This document shows positions 10,801 to 16,954 of a stretch of DNA of 32,246 nt, in pieces. Origin of the DNA: Prevotella sp. Its GTDB lineage: Bacteria; Bacteroidota; Bacteroidia; Bacteroidales; Bacteroidaceae. The notes under the pieces were generated by a model. The model was given only the letters and a program-made list of their open reading frames with translations, searched no databases and was not told the origin of the DNA. Positions within the stretch are counted from its first letter, which is position 1. Each line of letters begins with the position of its first letter. Made by a program: the position numbers and the translations under genes. The DNA is taken from assembly GCA_016291595.1 (NCBI GenBank), contig JAEEXN010000027.1:1-32246 (forward strand), written 5' to 3'.

Positions 10801-12293
10801 GTCTCCTCCAGTAGGTCACCATCCCAATAGATACGGAAGTTCAGATCAAAATCTGTCGAGCCAATTTCCGGGATGTGGTCATTATAGACTGTACTGATTG
10901 GCCTGTCATGGCCAGATGCACCGAGGGCACCAGGAAATTGATTGGAGAAATTACCGCACATGGAACGTCCGTCATCACTACCAGGAGAACTGCGGTAGTA
11001 AATCTTACTCGTGGTAGCATCACGATAGTTATTGTTTGGGCGGTCCTCATTACAGGTAAAGATTTCCTGACCGTGCATATAGGGATTGAAATCACTGCAA
11101 TGCTGTGCATCACCATGACCAAGTCCAGTAGTGGAAAGACCACTTCCATTATCATCGATCACCATTGAACCGAACACGATCTCATCGCGACCATCCCAAT
11201 CAACATCGGCCACTCCATAGTTATGATAGCCTTGTCCGTACCAAGGGCTGCCAGAATTCTTACAATTCCAACGCCATCGCTCGCTCAACTTATGAGTACT
11301 TGGATCTACGTCGAGCGCAATCATCTTATGCTGTGTATAGATACCACGGGCGAGGAAAATGCTAGGTTTGCGGCCATCAAGATATGGAGCCCCAAAGAAA
11401 TGCTTCGTAGAGCGATGGCCATAACCGTCACCCCAAGCAGCCTCAAGGCTTGTCTCACCGTTTTCCAACCGCTTCAGCGGATATTCCATCTGATCATACA
11501 CCTCACCTGTCTCACCGTTCAGATAAAGCAGATATTCCGCGCCCTGATAAACAAACCACTGGCCACTGCTAGTAGATGCCAGATAGTTCTTTGAAGCATC
11601 ACCGATGGTGATAACCTGCCCGTTTGCAGTATGAATCTTTGTTCCGTCAGAAGCACGCAACACAGCCTCAGCCTTACCGTCCTGATCCCAGTCGTAGGCC
11701 ACAATGTTCTGCTCGTTGTTCTGGAAGTCGGCCATGTTGGGCCCCCAGTCAATCCACCAGAGTTTCTTGCCGTTGAGCTTATAGACTTCCATAATGAAGT
11801 ACTCGCCGTTATAGCCAGTTTTCTGATATTTTGCTCCTGCCCAGCTGGCATTGTCGAACTTCAGCAGGATTTCCATTTCTCCGTCACCGTCGACATCGGC
11901 ACAGCAGGCATCATTGGGCACGTATGTGGACGTCAGTGACCCGTGATCTGGGGTAATCTCCAAATAGCTTTGTGACCAGGGCTTCACGCCCGTGCACTTT
12001 GCCTGTGCCACTCCACGAACGATAGCCTCCACCTGATAGGTGTTTGAAGCACTACCACTGCCATCAGTATAGTTAGACACGGTGAGTGGCTCTGTGTTCA
12101 GTTTTGTGCCGTCGCGGTAGATGTTGTACGTAACGTCATAATACTCCTCACCGAAGATGCGCCACGTGCAAAATATGCCGCTGTTGGTCTTTACGGCCAC
12201 CAGTCCACGGTCGAGTTTGTCCATTGTACGCTGGGCAAAACCACTCATTGCTGTCAAGACGAGCATGAGAAATATCAAGTAGAATTTTTTCAT
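7830..12293 (-). CDS. Giant PL11 rhamnogalacturonan lyase fused to autotransporter-type beta repeats and a sorting-like tail
   Basis: 1487 residues, about twice a normal PL11. A signal peptide (1-21) and MDKLDRGLVAVKT lead into a full PL11 module to about residue 607, with DVDGDG (133-138), DWDQDG (201-206), DVDWDG (363-368), GDWREE (542-547) and YNQPPHTSYF (590-599). The remaining ~840 residues up to the tail are beta-rich, low in charge and repetitive. Units such as YSGPTDIWAGVLNFDG (711-726), TKNGSGGVVINNVNKYTG (960-977), HKTGDGTLSLGTGNAF (1063-1078) and KDGDGAWTFS (1261-1270) resemble passenger-associated (PATR) repeats. A linker near 883-950 (TWNGSVNSDWN, then GDAVEF) is typical of PATR proteins. 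No outer-membrane barrel is present. The tail (1445-1487) ends KKGVYIMNGKKFHVK. It has its own promoter and heads the three-gene run to the acetylesterase. Confidence 0.88.
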   Translation of the reverse strand: MKKFYLIFLMLVLTAMSGFAQRTMDKLDRGLVAVKTNSGIFCTWRIFGEEYYDVTYNIYRDGTKLNTEPLTVSNYTDGSGSASNTYQVEAIVRGVAQAKCTGVKPWSQSYLEITPDHGSLTSTYVPNDACCADVDGDGEMEILLKFDNASWAGAKYQKTGYNGEYFIMEVYKLNGKKLWWIDWGPNMADFQNNEQNIVAYDWDQDGKAEAVLRASDGTKIHTANGQVITIGDASKNYLASTSSGQWFVYQGAEYLLYLNGETGEVYDQMEYPLKRLENGETSLEAAWGDGYGHRSTKHFFGAPYLDGRKPSIFLARGIYTQHKMIALDVDPSTHKLSERWRWNCKNSGSPWYGQGYHNYGVADVDWDGRDEIVFGSMVIDDNGSGLSTTGLGHGDAQHCSDFNPYMHGQEIFTCNEDRPNNNYRDATTSKIYYRSSPGSDDGRSMCGNFSNQFPGALGASGHDRPISTVYNDHIPEIGSTDFDLNFRIYWDGDLLEETLNGSGANTTMRIHKMGNGNIETLTGSLCNNDTKATPCYQGDVLGDWREEVIARTKDNTIRIYTTTIPTEWRNYTLWHDMQYRQAMVWQMCGYNQPPHTSYFLGELEGITMAPPALTMTDRTEVKNGGSIDASYNDKQVLMAETNNMSVSVANGAAPYIFFDNAPTWVQGHDDNNNITTETYTHTLTGGAFSGTMRLVKQGDGALTLPNVTQTYSGPTDIWAGVLNFDGTMQNSRVWLNRFAELNSNGGKFQKGIEMDYASVLRPGGANQVGTVEVSDLKLNFGARIVMDVNSNGTTDKLKANALTIEAKDWKYGPEYNTPVIEIVPLSGSVLEVGTYELGEVGTVNGNISDIEVAGLEGQDASVTIEGGKLKLVVKALRDATSLTWNGSVNSDWNLNETENFKSGNNISAFVSGDAVEFNDDATQTTVNIVRDVYPASVTFNNNSKDFTFSGKSISGDASMTKNGSGGVVINNVNKYTGFTYLNDGKVTVAKLANNDGVDYGAFGGVDNKVYMNGGTLVGSQTLQSSHVVTLQENGGTIEVLGGVSFYQTGAVKRQSTSVPSELHKTGDGTLSLGTGNAFDKLYIDAGTVNINESGANHSVPNLIIFNGSNVTVNDIYDTYSYSNSSANWEVPEGCTGTVYLDGRCNYKGRLTGKGTLHVYAPWVRNFLQGDWSKFEGTLVSHTVKWDKSYDPVFSWENNYGLPKATLNISSGTTFTGGSRNLTLGNLVGSGVLSLTGVLTVGGINEDIKFNGTFDGRVNVIKDGDGAWTFSKALAANEYTFRGGEIRLNNTKTTSSLFGSATATVQDQATMVGQGTVGNISFNSGAVLHPGDFTSTRRFGSIKSTGNLNMAEGSKLILAIYSNTGNQYSRSWVVVGGNFDFNGELNIELGEGFVPQKGDEFVMWTAGSFSGTPTAIHLPELPEGLYWDTTDLLKPEGKLRVTDQPTGIQTIRANGMNDGKIYTLDGKRVEMPLKKGVYIMNGKKFHVK

Positions 12294-12300
12294 CTTTTAT

Positions 12301-12316
12301 TTAGAGTTTTAGTTAT
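12301..12316 (-). promoter_or_regulatory. 16-nt leader motif shared with susC1, upstream of the giant PL11
   Basis: On the - strand this reads ATAACTAAAACTCTAA and ends 7 bases before the ATG. The identical 16 bases lie at 25162-25177, 1 base before the susC1 ATG. An A-rich leader close to the start fits translation initiation in Bacteroidetes, which does not rely on Shine-Dalgarno sequences. Confidence 0.6.
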
Positions 12317-12355
12317 TAGTTTGACATCAAAAATGTAGACACACTGTTCTGCTTG

Positions 12356-12363
12356 CAAAATTA
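12356..12363 (-). promoter_or_regulatory. Bacteroidetes -7 promoter element for the giant PL11 gene
   Basis: The - strand reads TAATTTTG, a match to the TAnnTTTG consensus, about 63 bases before the ATG. No convincing -33 element is visible. A strong terminator lies upstream of this region (after the 690-residue protein gene), so the PL11-PL11-acetylesterase run needs its own promoter. Confidence 0.6.
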
Positions 12364-12550
12364 CTATAAATTCATGATAATCAGAAAGGAAAAATGCGAT
12401 TTAACCTATGTTTTTTGAGAGACCACAAAAGATAGCTATTTCGTCATAATATTATTGGCTCCATTACATGCTTTCAATCTGTAAGCAAGCTCTCTAAAAT
12501 TGATGGCAAAATACGACGATCAGGCATTAAATATTCAACCAAAAAAAGAG

Positions 12551-12568
12551 AGTTTGTGATGTCAAACT
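12551..12568. promoter_or_regulatory. 18-bp inverted repeat, possible operator
   Basis: AGTTTG, six spacer bases (TGATGT), then CAAACT: perfect 6-bp arms. Twelve of its bases (TGATGTCAAACT, 12557-12568) recur in inverted orientation at 12318-12329, next to the PL11 leader. It lies in the 658-base gap upstream of the giant PL11 gene. The regulator is unknown. Confidence 0.4.
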
Positions 12569-12650
12569 ATCAATCAGTAAGCATATAATAAGTTCCATTT
12601 ATTTTTGTTTCTCATGCATCCAAACGCTCGTGTTGGACTCAAACAAATGC

Positions 12651-12761
12651 AATCAGGCATCAATTTGCATATAACTAGTCTATCAATTACAGTCTAATCA
12701 GGCATTTGTTACAACTCAACTAGGCATTAATTGAAGCCTAATCGGTCATCAATTAAAGTGT
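12651..12761. repeat. Degenerate 22-bp tandem repeat array (five units)
   Basis: Units begin at 12651, 12673, 12696, 12718 and 12740 (one is 23 bases). They share the opening AATCAGGCATCAATT with substitutions; for example AATCAGGCAT, AACTAGGCAT and AATCGGTCAT begin three of them. A more distant copy of TCAGGCATTAA sits at 12520-12530, and an inverted GGTCATCAA-like sequence follows at about 12764-12772. The array fills part of the otherwise gene-free gap 12294-12951, upstream of the giant PL11 gene. No unit codes for anything I can recognise. Confidence 0.75.
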
Positions 12762-12870
12762 ATTTGATGACCAAATATAAAGCCCATCCGCATTATTTTA
12801 AAAAACAGTATCAAATATCATGAGATGGAATGAGTTACAATTTGAAGGCACTCCTCTATGAGATTTGTTG

Positions 12871-12916
12871 AAAAATAAAAAAAATCTCCTGCCCGCACAT
12901 AGCAGACAGGAGATTT
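12871..12916 (-). terminator. Strong intrinsic terminator after the 690-residue protein gene
   Basis: A 10-bp perfect stem (12882-12891 with 12907-12916, AAATCTCCTG with CAGGAGATTT) is followed on the - strand by a T-rich tract. It lies 36 bases after the stop of the 690-residue protein gene and separates that operon from the PL11 operon. Confidence 0.88.
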
Positions 12917-12951
12917 ATCAATTATATGTATTCCTATTGAAGATTCGATAG

Positions 12952-15024
12952 TTACTTCACAACGAACTTCTTACCCTGCTTGATGTAGATACCCTTCTGC
13001 AGAGACTTCACCTGAACACCATTCAAGTTGTAGATAGGAGCATTGTGGTCAGAGATAACCTTCTGATCGTTGTTGAAGATCTCGTTAATGCCGGTAGAGT
13101 TCTTTGCGCGAAGCACGTAGATGCGGGCTACAGAGGTGTCTACGCGATAAACCGTGAATGGGGTCGTACCAGTGTAAACCGCGGTAGTCAAATATTTGTG
13201 CAACTTTGCATAATCAGCGGCAGCGTCATCCTCTGTCATATTCTCCTTATATACGGCAGGCAGTTTGCCCTCACCATCGGCAATAGCAGCACCCTGATAG
13301 TAAGTCGGGTTGACACTCGTTCCATAGCTGGTTATCTTACCTACTACGATGAAGTCATTATCGGTCAGGCCATCAACTCCCATAGGAGCATCCTGAACCC
13401 ATGCGCCACTATTGTCATCGCCCTTACGTCCCGGAGAAATGATACCTACGCCTGTCTTGAAGTGCAGGTTCACTGTGTCAAACCATACGTATACAGGAGC
13501 GAAAATCTGGTGAGCCTTCTCCTCGTCGATAGTAGAACCAAGTATTTCATACTCCTCGAACTTGTTGTCCTCAAGAGTAGCGCCCCAAGGATAAACCTTA
13601 ATCGTGTCACCAACTGCGGTACCCTTTACATAAGAGTACATCAGGCGGCCACGGGTATTCCACTGATCATTCACATTAGAGGAAGAAGCTACAAAACCCT
13701 TCTCCAGAACCTCGGCACCAGTCATATGCTCGTAATCAAAGTCGTAGAGAATTTCAAACTCGCTGTCATTGGTAATCGTGGTAGAGTTGCTTACATAGCC
13801 CATAGCCTTGGTAGTAACAGTGAGCACACCCTTGTCCTCAACCTTTACATTAACGCCCGAGTTCTGATTCTCGAGAACAAAGTCATTCTTACCTGATTCT
13901 GACTTGAATGAGAAATCCATGAAAATCTCTGGCCGCATGTCCACTGTGGAGTTGTCTACCTTGAACTGCCATGTTTTAGTAACGCCTTCCTCTGCGTTTA
14001 CAATCTGATAGGTGGGAAGAGGCAACTGGATTGGCGTGCAATCAACCACCTGCTCTATTGTGGCAGAAGTCATAGAACCCATAGTAGTGTAAGCTTTCAG
14101 AGTACCAGAAGTAGTAGTTTTGTACACATAAGCACCTGCTACTTCGCCAGCGTCAAAATAACTGACTGTGGTCTCGTTGCCATCAGTTCCGATAACGTGA
14201 AGTGTCTCGCCTTGCTGGAATGAAATGGTATAAGTACGCTCATTGTCTTGTACACCAGTGAGTGCAATAACAGGATCATTGGCATAGTCACCAGGCACAC
14301 TAACAATAATATTGTCGACATTTGTTCTTGACTGATAGCGAGCATTCATAATATAGAAACCGCTGGCATACATATCAGCGTCCTCTGCCATAATCTTAGA
14401 GCCCTTCTTCGAGAAGCTATCGTTGCTGATACCAGTTAACTCGAAAGACACCTCGCGAGTAGACATGTTGACTGTAAGAAGAAGGTTGTACCAGTCACCT
14501 TTAACAGGAGAAATCGTATTCTCTTTATCGCCATTAATGTACCAGAGAGTATGGTCAGTGGAACCTTGAGCCTCATCTGTATTACTGTTCTGAGACAGGC
14601 TGAAGAAACAGTTAGGAGTAACGGTATTGAAGTCACTCCAGTCGCTACCTGCTGCTCCGTTGGTCTTGGGGCACTTCTCACCAGAGAATACAGCAATCTC
14701 ACCATTGAACTGGTTGTTACCGAAAGCCTCGAACTGGAAATCAATGCTTACACTATATTCAGTCAGTCCCTCTTTTACAGGGTCATAAATGGCAGCACCC
14801 CAAAGGTTGTGAGCCGAACGGCCATTCTCCTGAGGGAGAAGGAAAGAGATGTATTTTCCCTCATCATCACCTAAAATAGAGAGCACAGTATTGTTGCCGT
14901 TACGAGTCCAAGTCGATGGCACGCCACCTGCCTCGTAGTTCTCTGTGTAGAGGAAACGGTCGGCATATACATTGACAGCAAACAAAGCCATCAAAACCGT
15001 TGTCAATAAGTAAAATTTTTTCAT
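12952..15024 (-). CDS. Secreted protein of unknown function, lectin-like N-terminal half, sorting-like tail
   Basis: 690 residues; I do not recognise a named family. The signal peptide (1-21) ends VNVYA. Residues about 25-245 look like a jelly-roll of the concanavalin/LamG type: YSVSIDFQFEAFG (90-102), GDWYNLLLTVNMSTREVSF (176-194) and a closing VDNIIVSVPGDY (236-247). Residues about 250-330 resemble a small beta domain; 340-640 are beta-rich without a familiar motif, with short aromatic stretches such as VYVWFDTVNLHF (511-522). The tail (about 645-690) ends KGIYIKQGKKFVVK. It is not a lipoprotein. Lying right after susD2 fits a surface glycan-binding protein, but an unrecognised lyase or esterase is possible. 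The N-terminus (MKKFYL) matches that of the giant PL11. Confidence 0.75.
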   Translation of the reverse strand: MKKFYLLTTVLMALFAVNVYADRFLYTENYEAGGVPSTWTRNGNNTVLSILGDDEGKYISFLLPQENGRSAHNLWGAAIYDPVKEGLTEYSVSIDFQFEAFGNNQFNGEIAVFSGEKCPKTNGAAGSDWSDFNTVTPNCFFSLSQNSNTDEAQGSTDHTLWYINGDKENTISPVKGDWYNLLLTVNMSTREVSFELTGISNDSFSKKGSKIMAEDADMYASGFYIMNARYQSRTNVDNIIVSVPGDYANDPVIALTGVQDNERTYTISFQQGETLHVIGTDGNETTVSYFDAGEVAGAYVYKTTTSGTLKAYTTMGSMTSATIEQVVDCTPIQLPLPTYQIVNAEEGVTKTWQFKVDNSTVDMRPEIFMDFSFKSESGKNDFVLENQNSGVNVKVEDKGVLTVTTKAMGYVSNSTTITNDSEFEILYDFDYEHMTGAEVLEKGFVASSSNVNDQWNTRGRLMYSYVKGTAVGDTIKVYPWGATLEDNKFEEYEILGSTIDEEKAHQIFAPVYVWFDTVNLHFKTGVGIISPGRKGDDNSGAWVQDAPMGVDGLTDNDFIVVGKITSYGTSVNPTYYQGAAIADGEGKLPAVYKENMTEDDAAADYAKLHKYLTTAVYTGTTPFTVYRVDTSVARIYVLRAKNSTGINEIFNNDQKVISDHNAPIYNLNGVQVKSLQKGIYIKQGKKFVVK

Positions 15025-15026
15025 AA

Positions 15027-15040
15027 TTTAAACGTTTAAA
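15027..15040. promoter_or_regulatory. 14-bp perfect palindrome next to a start codon
   Basis: TTTAAACGTTTAAA lies 2 bases before the ATG (15024) of the 690-residue protein gene. It could be an operator or could fold in the mRNA at the ribosome entry site. Such A/T palindromes can also occur by chance in this kind of DNA. Confidence 0.4.
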
Positions 15041-15089
15041 ATTAGTACTATTGGTTATTTTGTATGTTATTAGCGTTTGATTTCGATGG

Positions 15090-15097
15090 TAAAATTA
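15090..15097 (-). promoter_or_regulatory. Weak candidate -7 element upstream of the 690-residue protein gene
   Basis: The - strand reads TAATTTTA, one mismatch from TAnnTTTG, about 66 bases before the ATG. It sits in the 177-base gap after susD2, beyond a hairpin, so the gene may have extra transcription of its own in addition to readthrough from susD2. Confidence 0.3.
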
Positions 15098-15152
15098 CAC
15101 ATAATTTATGAATGCACATTGGCTTTTATCAAAAATTTATGTGTTTTTATCA

Positions 15153-15192
15153 AATAAGAGGGCAAGGAGTATTTACTCCTTACTCTCTTATT
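15153..15192. terminator. Hairpin after susD2, possible attenuator or mRNA-stabilising element
   Basis: Outer arms AATAAGAG (15153-15160) and CTCTTATT (15185-15192) pair perfectly, followed by a 3x3 internal loop and an inner AAGGAGTA/TACTCCTT stem. It lies 9 bases after the susD2 stop. The downstream T run is poor on the - strand, so partial termination or 3'-end protection of the susCD message is more likely than full termination. Confidence 0.5.
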
Positions 15193-15201
15193 ATTATATC
15201 A

Positions 15202-16920
15202 TTACCAACCAGGATTCTGCGTCAAGTTTCCACCCGACTTCAAAATCTCACTCTGAGACAATGGGAACAGAAACATCTTGTCGTCCCAGTAAGAGCGTGT
15301 CGAAGAGTCACTCTGTGGGGTATAGGTAAAGCTCTCGTCAGCATTCTTAGTGATGAGCATAGAACGAATGGTGCGATACTTCTGCTCTCCAGCCTTCTTC
15401 CAACGGCGCAGATCATAGAAACGATGTCCCTCAAAGGCCAACTCTACAAATCGCTCGTTCTCCAGGCGTTCAGCAAATTGTGCAGCATTCAAATCGCTGG
15501 CGATATTGGGCTGCTTGGCACGGGTGCGCACGGTGTTGACAGCCTGTGCGGCAGTCATATTAAGTCCGCTGGCAGTCTCATATCCACTGCCCGTGTAGTT
15601 GAGCATTGCCTCTGCATAGTTCAGATAGAACTCAGCCAAACGGAAAATTACCCAGTGGTGACGTTCTGTCGTAGCATTAGAGGCTCCAATAGTGAGGCTC
15701 TTATTGACATACTTCTTCAGATAGTAACCTGTTGGTGTAGCATAAGCAATGGGCTGACCATTGGCTCCACCCTGATAAGTCTCAAGAATAGCGTTAGGCC
15801 ACTGCTCACCATTCACTGCCACTGTCATAGCCAGACGGGCATCACGATTTGCATAGGGATTCTGTGGATCATAACCACTTTCGGCATCAGTGATGGCCTT
15901 ACCATTAGTCATCTCATAAGCATCAACCAAATTCTGTGTTGGGCAATTTCCGCCTCCAGCATTCTCCAATCCTATAGGGAAGTTATACTTCTCAAAATTG
16001 TTGTTGCTAGACGATATGCGGCGCACCAAGATGCACTCCTCGGTGTTCTGCCAATTATCCTTCTGGAACAAGCTACTGTAGTCTGTCGTCAGTTTCATTC
16101 CACGATTCTTGCAGGCATCAATCAGTTCCTTGTTGGCAACAGCTGCCTGATGCCAACGCTCACGATCGTTGCTGGGATTGAAGAGGGGGCTGGCATAGTA
16201 AAGAGCTGCACGAGCCTTCAGGGCTAATACGCAGAGATTATTTACACGGCCTGTCTCATTCTTGCTCTTCAGCTGAAGGTTACCTAGGTCACTATAATCC
16301 TTCACAATAGTATCCTTAATGGCATCGCATTCAGAATTGATGAACTGGAACACTTCATCAGAAGTAGCACGCGGCTGGACATTAGCCTCATTGGCATCCA
16401 TTGCGTTTACAATAAGGGGCACACCGCCAAAAGCACGCACCAGACGGAAATAGTAATAGGCACGCAGGAAACGGGCCTCGTACTGCAGGTTCTGATACTG
16501 ATGGATTTCCTCACGGTAGTCCTTGTCCATCCTGTATTCATCAAACGTCTCATCCTTAAACTCATCGAGGAAGAGATTGGCATAACTGATGCCGCGATAG
16601 CACTTGGTCCACAACGAGGCGTCATTATTGTTTGTAGCACTCCAACCACCATCGTAGAATTTCTCAATGGCATTACCAGAATGGCTATATACCGACTCAT
16701 CGGTAGCCGAAGCCAGAAGGGCTCCGCTAAAGTTACCGAAATCATAGTCCAGATCATTATAAATCGACGTCACGAGGCCAGCAGAACGAGAGAATGTAGT
16801 CTTTACGTAGTCCTCATCGTAGATGCTATACTCCTTGTAGTCCATTTTATCTCCACAGGATGCAAGCGCAAGCATAACAACAGCGAGGCTCACTATATTT
16901 TTGATTTTCATATCCTTCAT
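15202..16920 (-). CDS. SusD/RagB-family glycan-binding outer-membrane lipoprotein (second pair)
   Basis: 572 residues. The lipoprotein signal ends LALASC with Cys22 as the lipidated residue, followed by acidic residues (GDKMDY), consistent with surface export. Helical TPR-type segments and the family's usual ending (FPLSQSEILKSGGNLTQNPGW region) mark it as SusD. SusD proteins form the lid over the SusC transporter and hold oligosaccharides at the cell surface. The start at 16920 is preceded by an A-rich stretch (AAAAAA); Met4 (16911) is the alternative. It lies 34 bases after its partner susC2. Confidence 0.93.
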   Translation of the reverse strand: MKDMKIKNIVSLAVVMLALASCGDKMDYKEYSIYDEDYVKTTFSRSAGLVTSIYNDLDYDFGNFSGALLASATDESVYSHSGNAIEKFYDGGWSATNNNDASLWTKCYRGISYANLFLDEFKDETFDEYRMDKDYREEIHQYQNLQYEARFLRAYYYFRLVRAFGGVPLIVNAMDANEANVQPRATSDEVFQFINSECDAIKDTIVKDYSDLGNLQLKSKNETGRVNNLCVLALKARAALYYASPLFNPSNDRERWHQAAVANKELIDACKNRGMKLTTDYSSLFQKDNWQNTEECILVRRISSSNNNFEKYNFPIGLENAGGGNCPTQNLVDAYEMTNGKAITDAESGYDPQNPYANRDARLAMTVAVNGEQWPNAILETYQGGANGQPIAYATPTGYYLKKYVNKSLTIGASNATTERHHWVIFRLAEFYLNYAEAMLNYTGSGYETASGLNMTAAQAVNTVRTRAKQPNIASDLNAAQFAERLENERFVELAFEGHRFYDLRRWKKAGEQKYRTIRSMLITKNADESFTYTPQSDSSTRSYWDDKMFLFPLSQSEILKSGGNLTQNPGW

Positions 16921-16954
16921 TTTTTTGAGTTATATGTCAAATTACGCAACATGA

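Noticed and set aside
12520..12783. Possible CRISPR array in the 22-bp repeat region
   Set aside because: The units adjoin directly without unique spacers, are degenerate, and no cas genes are present.
12294..12951. A small gene or an RNA gene in the gap before the giant PL11
   Set aside because: No frame with plausible start and composition and no known RNA fold; only repeats, a promoter candidate and the terminator can be supported.
15112..16227. A 371-codon open frame on the + strand opposite susD2
   Set aside because: It mirrors a solid SusD gene, is rich in Ile/Ser/His typical of antisense translation, and has no motif or promoter.
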